Assembly: GCF_025336485.1 (NCBI RefSeq)
Contig: NZ_JAODAB010000032.1
Location: 1-57,867, forward strand
Origin: Pseudomonas citri
GTDB taxonomy: Bacteria > Pseudomonadota > Gammaproteobacteria > Pseudomonadales > Pseudomonadaceae
Direction: 5' to 3'
Length of the DNA: 57,867 bases
Shown here one piece after another: positions 41,481 through 49,916 of the stretch (position 1 is the stretch's first letter; each line of letters opens with the position of its first letter). A program made the position numbers and the translations under genes. The notes under the pieces are model-generated. The model ran no database searches. It was not told the DNA's origin and was given only the letters and a program-made list of their open reading frames with translations.

Positions 41481-42653
41481 ATGGCCCAGTCCTACAGTGC
41501 ACGCAGCCGCGCCATCGAACCGTTCCATGTCATGGCGCTGCTGGCCCGCGCCAACGAATTGCAGGCCGCCGGGCATGATGTGATTCACCTGGAGATCGGC
41601 GAGCCGGACTTCACCACTGCCGAACCGATCATCCGCGCCGGCCAGGCGGCGCTGGCGACGGGCAAGACCCGTTACACCGCAGCGCGGGGCATTCCCGAGC
41701 TGCGCGAAGCCATTGCCGGTTTCTATGAACAGCGCCATGGGGTGAGCATCGATCCCCGGCGTATCTTGATCACCCCGGGCGGCTCCGGTGCATTGCTGCT
41801 GGCCAGTGCCTTGCTGGTGGACCCAGGCAAGCATTGGCTGCTGGCCGACCCTGGTTATCCGTGCAACCGCCATTTCCTGCGGTTGGTGGAAGGTGCGGCG
41901 CAGTTGGTGCCGGTGGGACCGGAGGTGCGTTACCAACTGACGCCCGACTTGGTGAACCGTTACTGGGACCAGGACAGTGTCGGTGCCTTGGTGGCATCGC
42001 CGGCCAACCCGACCGGGACGATTCTCTCCCGCGATGAGCTGGCCGGGTTGTCCAAGGCCGTCAAGAGCCGCCACGGCCATCTGGTGGTGGACGAGATCTA
42101 TCACGGCCTGACTTACGGTACCGACGCCGCCAGCGTGCTGGAGGTGGACGACGACGCGTTTGTCCTCAATAGTTTTTCCAAGTATTTCGGCATGACCGGT
42201 TGGCGGCTTGGCTGGCTGGTGGCGCCGTCGGCCGCCGTTGGCGAGTTGGAAAAGCTTGCGCAGAACCTCTACATCAGTGCGCCGAGCATGGCCCAGTATG
42301 CGGCGCTGGCTTGTTTCGAGCCGGCCACCGTCGAGATCTTCGAGCAACGTCGCGCCGAATTCGCGCTGCGTCGCGATTATCTGCTGCCGGCCCTGAGGGC
42401 GCTGGGTTTCGGTATCGCGGTCGAGCCACAAGGGGCGTTTTACCTTTACGCCGATATCAGTGCGTTCGGCGGTGACGCCTATGGGTTCTGCCAGCACTTC
42501 CTGGAAACCGAGCACGTGGCCTTCACGCCGGGTTTGGATTTTGGTCGTCACCAGGCCGGTCACCATGTGCGCTTCGCCTACACCCAGAGCTTGCCGCGGT
42601 TGCAGGAAGCGGTAGAGCGGATCGAGCGCGGGCTGCGGAGCTGGCAAGGCTGA
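41481..42653 (+). CDS. PLP-dependent aminotransferase (class I/II)
   Basis: Encodes 390 residues from ATG 41481 with a good Shine-Dalgarno; the frame is open far upstream, antisense to dksA, and is not coding there. The Fold I features are complete: LEIGEPDFTTAEPI, YTAARGIPELREAIA, SPANPTGT (Asn/Pro contacts PLP), VVDEIYHGL (Asp holds the pyridine N) and NSFSKYFGMTGWRLG with the Schiff-base lysine. The substrate is unknown; the family includes aspartate/aromatic and alanine enzymes. One base overlap with sfsA. Confidence 0.9.
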   Translation: MAQSYSARSRAIEPFHVMALLARANELQAAGHDVIHLEIGEPDFTTAEPIIRAGQAALATGKTRYTAARGIPELREAIAGFYEQRHGVSIDPRRILITPGGSGALLLASALLVDPGKHWLLADPGYPCNRHFLRLVEGAAQLVPVGPEVRYQLTPDLVNRYWDQDSVGALVASPANPTGTILSRDELAGLSKAVKSRHGHLVVDEIYHGLTYGTDAASVLEVDDDAFVLNSFSKYFGMTGWRLGWLVAPSAAVGELEKLAQNLYISAPSMAQYAALACFEPATVEIFEQRRAEFALRRDYLLPALRALGFGIAVEPQGAFYLYADISAFGGDAYGFCQHFLETEHVAFTPGLDFGRHQAGHHVRFAYTQSLPRLQEAVERIERGLRSWQG

Positions 42654-43420
42654 TGCGTTTCGATCCCGTTTTGGAAGAAGGTCGGTTGATTCGCCGTTAT
42701 AAGCGTTTTCTCGCCGATATCGAGACTGTTCGCGGCGAATTGCTGACGATTCACTGTCCGAACACCGGTTCGATGCTCAATTGCATGGCCGAAGGCGCGC
42801 GGGTCTGGTTCAGTCGCTCCAACGACCCCAAGCGCAAGCTGCCCGGCACTTGGGAAATAGGCGAAACCCCGCAAGGCCGGCTGGCCTGCATCAATACGGC
42901 ACGGGCCAATGCGTTGGTCGAGGAAGCCCTGCGCGCCGGCATTATCAGCGAGTTGAACGGCTTTACCGGGCTGAAGCGTGAAGTGGCCTATGGGCAGGAA
43001 AACAGCCGAATCGATTTTCGGCTGGATTATCCACAGGAGCACGCACGTGGCACGGCCTGGGTCGAAGTCAAGAGTGTCACCTTGGGTTTCGAGGGCACGG
43101 CGGTGGCGGCATTTCCCGACGCCGTGACCCAGCGCGGCGCGAAACACCTGCGGGAGCTTGCGTGCCTGGCCCGAGAGGGTGTGCGGGCGGTGCAATTGTA
43201 TTGTGTGAATTTGAGCGGTATCGATGCCGTGCGCCCGGCCGAGGAGATCGATCCGCTCTACGCGGCTGCGTTGCGCGACGCGGTGGCGGCGGGGGTGGAA
43301 GTGCTGGCCTACGGGGTCACGTTGACGCCTACGCAGATCCGGGTCGACCGTCCGTTGCCGGTGCTGCTTGAGCCGCTACAGCGCAACCCAGATGCCTTGC
43401 TCGTCCTCCCGGCTGTCTAA
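42653..43420 (+). CDS. sfsA: Sugar fermentation stimulation protein SfsA
   Basis: Encodes 255 residues. Conserved parts are RRYKRFLADIE, HCPNTGSMLNC, and the nuclease-like WVEVKSVTL...AAFPDAVTQRGAKHLREL. The family has a nuclease-like fold and an OB fold; function is poorly defined. At about 255 residues it exceeds the usual 235, because the frame continues about 17 residues past PVLL and overlaps the 3' end of the opposing Rieske gene by 45 bases. Confidence 0.9.
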   Translation: MRFDPVLEEGRLIRRYKRFLADIETVRGELLTIHCPNTGSMLNCMAEGARVWFSRSNDPKRKLPGTWEIGETPQGRLACINTARANALVEEALRAGIISELNGFTGLKREVAYGQENSRIDFRLDYPQEHARGTAWVEVKSVTLGFEGTAVAAFPDAVTQRGAKHLRELACLAREGVRAVQLYCVNLSGIDAVRPAEEIDPLYAAALRDAVAAGVEVLAYGVTLTPTQIRVDRPLPVLLEPLQRNPDALLVLPAV

Positions 43421-43693
43421 CGGGGCCAAGAACTGGCCGGCGCAGGGGCCGGCGACGCATTCGCCACTTTCGATCAGGAACAGTGCGCCGTGGGTGGCGC
43501 ATTGGATCAGGCTGGCGCTGGCGTCGAGGAACTGGTCGGGGTGCCATTCCAGCGGCACGCCGCGGTGCGGGCAGCGGTTCCGATAGATATAGACCTGGTC
43601 TGCGCGGCGCACGGCCAGTAACTTGTTTCCATCAATGTCGAAGCTGCGACTGTGGTTGTCAGGCAATTGGGCGGCGGTGCAAAGAAACTTCAT
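43376..43693 (-). CDS. Rieske (2Fe-2S) protein
   Basis: Encodes 105 residues from ATG 43693. The two cluster loops are C41-P-H43-R-G and C65-A-T-H68-G. There is no membrane anchor or signal, so it is a soluble ferredoxin-type Rieske protein like those of nitrite reductase small subunits or dioxygenase ferredoxins. No oxygenase or reductase partner is adjacent, so the electron partner is unknown. Its 3' end overlaps sfsA tail-to-tail. Confidence 0.9.
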   Translation of the reverse strand: MKFLCTAAQLPDNHSRSFDIDGNKLLAVRRADQVYIYRNRCPHRGVPLEWHPDQFLDASASLIQCATHGALFLIESGECVAGPCAGQFLAPLDSREDEQGIWVAL

Positions 43694-43899
43694 GGGGCTC
43701 TCTTCTGTGGAGTGTTGCCCACGGTTCGATGGGGGCGTGCTCGGGGCCAGTAAAAATGTAGGGCAACATCCCTGGCAGGTCGTTGAGGATACCTGGCTTG
43801 CCAGGCCCATGCCTGGCCTGTGGATAACTTTCATCGAACCTGCGCTGCCGCAGGCATCAATGGAGGCTCGCCCGTCGAGGGCGTCTTGAGGAAGTGGAC

Positions 43900-44748
43900 A
43901 TGCGCCTGATCCTGATTCTGGTACTGAGTGTACTGACCGCTTGCCAGAGCGTCGTGCAGCCTCCGCTCGGCGGGCGGATTCGTGATTTGCACAACGGCGG
44001 GGCCGTGACGCCTCGAGAACTGGTCGACCGCCTGGCGAAAGCGCCCCGGGTGGTGGTGGGTGAGCAACACGACAATCTAGATCATCACGCGCTGCAGCTG
44101 TGGCTGCTCCAGGCTATGGCCGGGCAACGGGTTCAAGGCAGCCTGTTGCTGGAGATGTTGACTCCCTCGCAACAGCCACGGGTGGATGCACTCCGCCGAT
44201 CAACCGCACTGCCGAAGGATTTGCCCGCTGCGCTGGACTGGTCGCCGGGCTGGGACTGGCGCCTGTACGGGCCCGTCGTCGAATTTGCCCTGGTGCAACC
44301 TTATCCGTTGCTGGCGGCCAATCTGGATACCGTCGAGGTCCGGCGCTTCTATCGACAGGCGCCGGGCTTGACTGGCGCTCGCTCCAGCGCGCCGGCGGTG
44401 CGCGATGAGTTAATGGGGCAGATTCGAGAGTCCCATTGCGGGTTGCTGCCGGAGTCGCAAATGCCGGCAATGCTGGGGGTCCAGCAACAGCGCGACCGGC
44501 GCATGGCCGAACGCCTGTTGAACGCTCCGACCCCGGCGTGGTTGTTCGCCGGGGCATGGCATGGACGAAAGGACGTTGGCGTGCCGCTGCATATCTTGGA
44601 CCTGGGGGCCCGCGAGGAAGCGGTCGTGCTGATGTTGGCCGAGGAGGGGAGCGAGGTGACGTCGGCCATGGCGGACTACGTGTGGTACACCCCGGCCACG
44701 CCGCCACAGGATTACTGCGCGCAAATGCGTGAACAAGTCGGGAAGTGA
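43900..44748 (+). CDS. ChaN-family (haem-binding) lipoprotein, PhuW-like
   Basis: Encodes 282 residues. GAGGAAG at 43888-43894 supports ATG 43900 over an in-frame GTG at 43894. The lipoprotein signal is MRLILILVLSVLTAC. The ChaN/Tiki-type domain follows: VVVGEQHDNLDHHALQLWLL, LEMLTPSQQPRVD, and a C-terminal AGAWHGRKDVGVPLHI. ChaN of Campylobacter binds haem and is iron-regulated. Here it lies tail-to-tail with iron-responsive prrF, the position of phuW in P. aeruginosa. Confidence 0.85.
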   Translation: MRLILILVLSVLTACQSVVQPPLGGRIRDLHNGGAVTPRELVDRLAKAPRVVVGEQHDNLDHHALQLWLLQAMAGQRVQGSLLLEMLTPSQQPRVDALRRSTALPKDLPAALDWSPGWDWRLYGPVVEFALVQPYPLLAANLDTVEVRRFYRQAPGLTGARSSAPAVRDELMGQIRESHCGLLPESQMPAMLGVQQQRDRRMAERLLNAPTPAWLFAGAWHGRKDVGVPLHILDLGAREEAVVLMLAEEGSEVTSAMADYVWYTPATPPQDYCAQMREQVGK

Positions 44749-44760
44749 TGTGCTGCGGAT

Positions 44761-44871
44761 AAAAAAAGACCCGGCAAAAGCCGGGTCAAATAACCGTGAT
44801 TAGCCTGATGAGGAGATATTTGAGCGTCCGAACCAAGGCTGTTCAAATATCGACCAGTCTCGCGACTGGAT
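44761..44871 (-). ncRNA. prrF: PrrF small RNA (iron-sparing response)
   Basis: On the minus strand a transcript of about 110 bases begins with a perfect hairpin (CCAGTCGCGAGACTGG), contains the conserved PrrF core CTCATCAGGCTAATCACGG, and ends in GACCCGGC-TTTT-GCCGGGTC followed by T7. PrrF pairs with mRNAs of iron-containing proteins (sodB, TCA enzymes) with Hfq under iron limitation. Only one copy is seen here; P. aeruginosa has a tandem pair at the equivalent place. Ends are predicted. Confidence 0.92.
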
Positions 44872-44877
44872 GTGGTA

Positions 44878-44905
44878 ATCATAGCGATTCTCATTAGCAA
44901 GTCAA
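44878..44905 (-). promoter_or_regulatory. prrF promoter overlapped by a Fur box
   Basis: On the minus strand -35 TTGACT (44905-44900), 16-base spacer, -10 TATGAT (44883-44878). The spacer and -10 contain GCTAATGAGAATCGCTATG (44898-44880), which matches 15 of 19 positions of the Fur consensus GATAATGATAATCATTATC-type box (AATGAGAATC core). Fur bound here would block RNA polymerase when iron is plentiful. Confidence 0.9.
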
Positions 44906-44970
44906 ACATTGTTTTTTCGATGCCCTGGAAATTGCCTTCGGGCCGCAGTGTGCAGCACAAGCGACGGGCG

Positions 44971-45243
44971 TCAGGCCTTGTGGCGTGTCGAAAGGGCGTC
45001 CAGTTGTTTGTTCAGTGCTTCCTTGCGTTCGGCGGGAATGTCGTTCCAGTGCACGTCCATCAGGGCGCCTTCGATGGCATACAGCAATACCTTGGAGGCG
45101 CGGAAGCCGCGAGTGCGCACGGCCCGATAGGCGTCTACCGCGCCAAGTCGACGCAGGTCCGAAGCGCTGTGGATACCCACGGCATGCAGCCACTGGGCTG
45201 ATGTCTTGCCCAGATTCTTCAGGTGTTGCAGTTCATCGTTCAT
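44971..45243 (-). CDS. TfoX C-terminal-domain protein
   Basis: Encodes 90 residues covering only the TfoX/Sxy C-terminal helical domain: LKNLGKTSAQWLHAVGIHSASDLRRLGAVDAYRAVR, a helix-hairpin-helix-like pattern, then KVLLYAIEGALMDVHW. Full TfoX regulates competence in Haemophilus/Vibrio; the stand-alone C-terminal domain has no clear function. The stop is about 65 bases before the prrF promoter on the same strand. Confidence 0.85.
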   Translation of the reverse strand: MNDELQHLKNLGKTSAQWLHAVGIHSASDLRRLGAVDAYRAVRTRGFRASKVLLYAIEGALMDVHWNDIPAERKEALNKQLDALSTRHKA

Positions 45244-45476
45244 CGAGCCTCCTTGCGACGGCCGACTGGTGCAATGGGCAAGTTTTCTGAGGAGTGTAGC
45301 GGTCAGTAGGAAAAGCGTGATTCTTTGATGGGATATGACGCAAAAGCTTCTAAGGCAATACGCACGATGAGGTGCAAAAGAGGTGCGATGTTCGTCATCC
45401 GGCGCAAGCGGGGGCGCTGGAGATCAGTTCGGCCTGGGACCGGTTCGCACTTGCTGGCCGGCCCGGTTCACAAGAT

Positions 45477-45818
45477 TCAGCGGGTGCGATAGCGCAGGCG
45501 GGTGCCGAAGTTCATCGACATCAGGATCTCGTCCGCAGACAGCTCGGGAGGGAAGTAGGCGCCCGAGATTTGCGCATGGGCCAGGCTCGCGCCTTCCAGT
45601 GAAGCTTTGCGGAAATCCACGCCACGCAAATCGGCGGAGCGGAAGTAGGCGTCGGTGAAGTCGATGTCGTCCGCGTTCAGTTCCCGCAGATCGAGTCCGC
45701 GAAAATCACCGCCACGCATGTCGACCGGGCCTTGAGGGCGTTCGCTGTTGAAACCCGCGATATCGTCTTTGCGCAGCAAGGTATAAAGCGGGGTATTGAG
45801 AAGTTTGGGAAGGCTCAT
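45477..45818 (-). CDS. Pentapeptide-repeat protein
   Basis: Encodes 113 residues from ATG 45818. Consecutive A(D/N)LxX repeats run from residue about 35 to 85 (MRGGDFRGLDLRELNADDI; AYFRSADLRGVDFRKASL; ASLAHAQISGAYF), forming roughly ten turns of a right-handed beta helix. No signal peptide. Too short to be a Qnr-type gyrase protector with confidence. Function unknown. 233 bases upstream toward the TfoX gene hold no gene. Confidence 0.8.
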   Translation of the reverse strand: MSLPKLLNTPLYTLLRKDDIAGFNSERPQGPVDMRGGDFRGLDLRELNADDIDFTDAYFRSADLRGVDFRKASLEGASLAHAQISGAYFPPELSADEILMSMNFGTRLRYRTR

Positions 45819-45908
45819 GTCATAGCACCTGTTGGTTTTATGACGCCAGTATAGTGCCACCACTTGGCGACCGTGAAGCCGGTGATGGCTTCACGGCCGA
45901 AATAGTTT

Positions 45909-47465
45909 CTACAGACCTGGCAAGCGCTGGCGAATCTGCGCGACGACGACGTCGAGCGTGCCGCTTTCGTTGGTCTGCACCCGCTTGCTGCAGAGGATTT
46001 CCGCCGGGGTGAGGGGCTCGCGGCTGGCTTGTTGCGCCGCGATGACCGCCAGGGTCGCATCGGAAGGGTCATTCTGGTCGGCCCGGCGCTGCGCCAGCCA
46101 GCTTTCGATGACCGCTTGCGGTGCGTTGCAGTCGAGGATCAGGAACGGGGTGCCTGTGGCTTCGGCGACTTTCGCCGCCGCATCACGCTGCTCCTGCTTG
46201 AGGTAGGTGGCATCGATCACCACCGGGAACCCGGCGCGCAGGATGCCATCGGCGATTTCATGCAGGCGCGCGTAGGTTACCCTGCTGGCATCGTTGCTAT
46301 AAATGCCGGCCTGTGGATCGTTGGGGACTTGTTGCTCGCCGAACAGGCGCTTGCGTTCAACATCGGAGCGCAGGCGAATGGCGCCCAGTGCTTCTACGAG
46401 GCGCATTGCCACGTGGCTTTTGCCAACGGCCGAAACGCCGTGGGTAATGGCCAGGAAGGGCGAAGGAATGGTGCTGTAGCTTTCGGCCAGGTTGGCGTAG
46501 TTGCGGTATTGGCGCAGGGTGGTGGCGCGCTGCACCGGGTCGGCCTCGGCGGGCATGCTGAACAGCGCGACCTTGGCGCGGACCAGGGCACGGTAGGCCT
46601 TGTAGAAGTTCAGCAGTTCCAGGCCCTGGTAGTCGCCGGTCAGTTCCAGGTACTGGCTGACGAAACGCCGCGCCAGCGACTTGAGGCCACGGTCTTCCAA
46701 GTCCATCGCCAGGAAAGCGGTATCGGCGTAGACGTCGGTGAAGCGGAAGGGCTCGTTGAACTCGATGCAGTCGAAAATCACCACCTTGCCATCGATCACG
46801 GTGGCATTGCCCAAATGGATGTCGCCGTGACATTCACGAATGAAACCGTCAGCCTTGCGTTGGGCGAGCAGCGGCTTGAGGCGTTCGAAGCTGCTTTCGG
46901 CCCAGGCTTGCAGGGCTTCGAGTTGCAACAGGTCGGCCTTGTCATTGAGGAAGGGGCGAATCTGTTCGAAGTTTTGCAGCACCGGTGCCATCACGCTGTG
47001 CGGGGTGCCGGCGTCATTTTCGGCGGGCACTTTGGGCGTGGAGAGGTGGAACCGGGCGATTTGTCCGGCCATTTCATCGATGTGCGCGGTGGTCAGTTCG
47101 CCGTTGGCTTGCAGCGTGCTGAGCAACTGGCTCTGGGGGAACTGGCGCATTTTCAGCGCGTATTCGATGGCCGGGCCTTCGCCACCCAGTTGTGGCGCTT
47201 CGGTGCTGCCGGTGATCGGCAGGACTTCCAGGTACAGGTCCTGGGTCAGGCGCTGGTTAAGGCGCAACTCTTCGCCACAAAAATGTTTGCGCGCCTCGAG
47301 GCTGGTGAAGTCGAGGAAGCCGAAGTTGACTGGCTTCTTGAATTTGTAGACGTAAGGTCCGGTGAGCAATACCCAGGAAATATGGGTTTCGATGACCTGG
47401 AACCCTTCAACGGGATGTGGGTAGAGGGCAGGATTTTGCAGGGCAGCGATCAGGGATTGGCTCAC
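45909..47465 (-). CDS. Bifunctional aminoglycoside-phosphotransferase-like/ATP-binding protein
   Basis: Encodes 518 residues. The N-terminal half (about 1-310) is APH-kinase-like, with the catalytic-loop motif FIRECHGDIHLGNATVIDGK and metal motif VVIFDCIEFNEPF. The C-terminal half (about 340-518) is a P-loop kinase with Walker A THGVSAVGKSHVAM and a zeta-toxin/AAA_33-like pattern (VVIDATYLKQEQRD). Two kinase-type domains in one chain; the substrates are unknown. Divergent from mrcB. Confidence 0.85.
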   Translation of the reverse strand: MSQSLIAALQNPALYPHPVEGFQVIETHISWVLLTGPYVYKFKKPVNFGFLDFTSLEARKHFCGEELRLNQRLTQDLYLEVLPITGSTEAPQLGGEGPAIEYALKMRQFPQSQLLSTLQANGELTTAHIDEMAGQIARFHLSTPKVPAENDAGTPHSVMAPVLQNFEQIRPFLNDKADLLQLEALQAWAESSFERLKPLLAQRKADGFIRECHGDIHLGNATVIDGKVVIFDCIEFNEPFRFTDVYADTAFLAMDLEDRGLKSLARRFVSQYLELTGDYQGLELLNFYKAYRALVRAKVALFSMPAEADPVQRATTLRQYRNYANLAESYSTIPSPFLAITHGVSAVGKSHVAMRLVEALGAIRLRSDVERKRLFGEQQVPNDPQAGIYSNDASRVTYARLHEIADGILRAGFPVVIDATYLKQEQRDAAAKVAEATGTPFLILDCNAPQAVIESWLAQRRADQNDPSDATLAVIAAQQASREPLTPAEILCSKRVQTNESGTLDVVVAQIRQRLPGL

Positions 47466-47581
47466 GGGCGATCCTTCAGAGTCTGGGAAAATTCGAGGCC
47501 GTCATTATGGCGGCAAGCGGCGCTAACGCAAACCGCATGGCCTCATGTTGAACCGCCGCAAAGTGCGTATAATCCGCCGCC

Positions 47582-49900
47582 ATGACTCGTACCCGATCCC
47601 CTCGTACCCCCAAGAAACCACCCGCCAGCCGCCTGCGGCCATGGCTGGGCTGGGCCCTTAAACTCAGCCTGGTGGGCCTTGTTGTGCTCGCTGGCTTTGC
47701 GGTCTATCTCGACGCGATTGTCCAGGAGAAGTTCTCCGGCAAGCGCTGGACCATTCCGGCCAAGGTGTATGCCAGGCCGCTGGAACTGTTCGTCGGACAA
47801 AAGCTCAGCCGGGAGGACTTCCTGACCGAGCTCGATGCCTTGGGCTATCGCCGTGAAAGCGCGGCCAACGGCCCGGGCGCGGCCTCGGTCAATGGCAACA
47901 CCGTCGACCTCAATACCCGTGGTTTCCAGTTCTATGAGGGCATGGAGCAACCGCAATCGGTGCGGGTGCGGTTTTCCGGCGATTATGTGGCGGCGCTGAC
48001 CGGTGCCAACAATGCAAGCCTGTCGGTGGTCCGTCTCGAGCCGTTGCTGATCGGCGGCCTGTACCCCAAGAACCTCGAAGACCGGATCCTGATCAAGATC
48101 GACCAGGTGCCGCCGTTCCTGCTCGATACGCTGATCGCCGTCGAGGACCGCGATTTCTATCACCACTTCGGTGTTTCGCCCAAGTCGATTGCCCGGGCAG
48201 TCTGGGTCAACACGTCCTCGGGCCATATGCGCCAGGGCGGCAGTACCCTGACCCAGCAACTGGTCAAGAACTTTTACCTGACCAACGAGCGCAGCCTGAC
48301 CCGCAAGCTCACCGAAGCGATGATGGCGCTGCTGCTGGAAATGCATTACGACAAGCGCGAGATCCTGGAGGCTTACCTCAACGAGGTGTTCATCGGCCAG
48401 GACGGTCAGCGCGCGGTGCATGGTTTTGGCCTTGCCAGCCAATTCTTCTTCAGTCAGCCGCTGTCCGAGCTCAAGCTGCACCAGGTGGCGCTGCTGGTGG
48501 GCATGGTCAAGGGACCCTCTTCCTATAACCCGCGGCGTAATCCCGAGCGCGCCTTGGAACGCCGCAACTTGGTACTCGACTTGTTGCAACAGCAAGGCGT
48601 GGCGACGGCCGAGCAAGTTGAAGCCGCGAAGAAAATGCCATTGGGCGTGACCAAGCGCGGCAGCCTGGCGGACAGCTCGTTCCCCGGTTTCATGGACCTG
48701 GTCAAGCGCCAGTTGCGTGAAGACTACCGTGACGAAGACTTGACCGAAGAAGGCCTGCGGATCTTCACCAGTTTCGATCCGATCCTGCAGATGAAGGCCG
48801 AAGCGTCGGTCGAAGACACCTTCAAGCGACTGGGAGCGCGCAAGGGCGCCGACGAAGTCGAGGCCGCCATGGTGGTGACGAACCCGGAAACCGGCGAAGT
48901 CCAGGCCATGATCGGCAGTCGCCAGGCCAGTTTTGCCGGTTTCAACCGGGCCCTGGATGCCGTCCGGCCCATCGGTTCGTTGATCAAGCCGGCGGTGTAC
49001 CTGACGGCCCTGGAAAAACCGAGCCAGTACACATTGACCAGTTGGTTGTCGGACGAGACGTTCTCGGTCAAGGGCGCGGACGGTCAGGTATGGACGCCGC
49101 AGAACTATGATCGCCGTTCCCACGGCACGGTCTTCCTGTACCAGGGGCTGGCGCATTCCTATAACCTTTCGACGGCTCGCCTCGGGCTGGAAGTCGGCGT
49201 GCCAAATGTGCTCAAGACTGTGGCGCGCCTGGGGGTGAACCGCGAACTTCCGGCCTTCCCGTCGATGTTGCTGGGGGCCGGTGGTCTTGCACCGATTGAA
49301 GTGGCCGCCATGTACCAGACCTTGGCCAACGGTGGTTTCAATACGCCGATGCGCGGGATCCGCAGCGTGCTTACCGCTGAGGGCGAGCCGCTCAAGCGGT
49401 ATCCGTTCCAGATCCAGCAGCGTTTCGATCCAGCCTCCATTTATCTGATCCAGAGCGCCATGCAGCGGGTCATGCGCGAAGGCACTGGCAGTTCGGTCTA
49501 TAACGTGCTGCCCCGCACCCTGACCCTGGCGGGCAAGACCGGTACCAGTAACGATTCGCGCGACAGTTGGTTTGCCGGTTTCAGCCAGGATCTGCTGGCG
49601 GTCGTCTGGCTCGGGCGCGATGACAACGGCAAGACGCCGTTCACCGGTGCCACCGGCGCGTTGCAGGTGTGGACCAGTTTCATGCGCAAGGCTGATCCGT
49701 TGCCGCTGGACATGCCGCAACCGGATAACATCGTTCAGGCCTGGGTCGATTCGCGCACAGGACAAGGCTCCGATGCCAATTGCCCTGGTGCGGTACAGAT
49801 GCCGTATATTCGCGGCAGTGAGCCGCCACCCGGTGCCGCCTGTGGCGGTCAGAATCCTGCCGAGTCGGTGATGGATTGGGTCAAGGACTGGATGAATTAA
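47582..49900 (+). CDS. mrcB: Penicillin-binding protein 1B
   Basis: Encodes 772 residues. A basic cytoplasmic tail and one membrane helix (LKLSLVGLVVLAGFAVYL) are followed by a UB2H-type domain, a GT51 glycosyltransferase with catalytic E188 (EDRDFYHHFG) and GGSTLTQQLVKN, and a transpeptidase with S466 (GSLIK), SYN and KTGTSN motifs. It polymerises and cross-links peptidoglycan. It is followed after 16 bases by its likely activator gene lpoP. Confidence 0.97.
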   Translation: MTRTRSPRTPKKPPASRLRPWLGWALKLSLVGLVVLAGFAVYLDAIVQEKFSGKRWTIPAKVYARPLELFVGQKLSREDFLTELDALGYRRESAANGPGAASVNGNTVDLNTRGFQFYEGMEQPQSVRVRFSGDYVAALTGANNASLSVVRLEPLLIGGLYPKNLEDRILIKIDQVPPFLLDTLIAVEDRDFYHHFGVSPKSIARAVWVNTSSGHMRQGGSTLTQQLVKNFYLTNERSLTRKLTEAMMALLLEMHYDKREILEAYLNEVFIGQDGQRAVHGFGLASQFFFSQPLSELKLHQVALLVGMVKGPSSYNPRRNPERALERRNLVLDLLQQQGVATAEQVEAAKKMPLGVTKRGSLADSSFPGFMDLVKRQLREDYRDEDLTEEGLRIFTSFDPILQMKAEASVEDTFKRLGARKGADEVEAAMVVTNPETGEVQAMIGSRQASFAGFNRALDAVRPIGSLIKPAVYLTALEKPSQYTLTSWLSDETFSVKGADGQVWTPQNYDRRSHGTVFLYQGLAHSYNLSTARLGLEVGVPNVLKTVARLGVNRELPAFPSMLLGAGGLAPIEVAAMYQTLANGGFNTPMRGIRSVLTAEGEPLKRYPFQIQQRFDPASIYLIQSAMQRVMREGTGSSVYNVLPRTLTLAGKTGTSNDSRDSWFAGFSQDLLAVVWLGRDDNGKTPFTGATGALQVWTSFMRKADPLPLDMPQPDNIVQAWVDSRTGQGSDANCPGAVQMPYIRGSEPPPGAACGGQNPAESVMDWVKDWMN

Positions 49901-49916
49901 GCAAAGAGGGTTTCAA

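Noticed and set aside
44712..44960. 82-codon minus-strand frame spanning prrF
   Set aside because: It covers the prrF promoter, hairpins and terminator; its translation has no recognisable features and the RNA explains the sequence.
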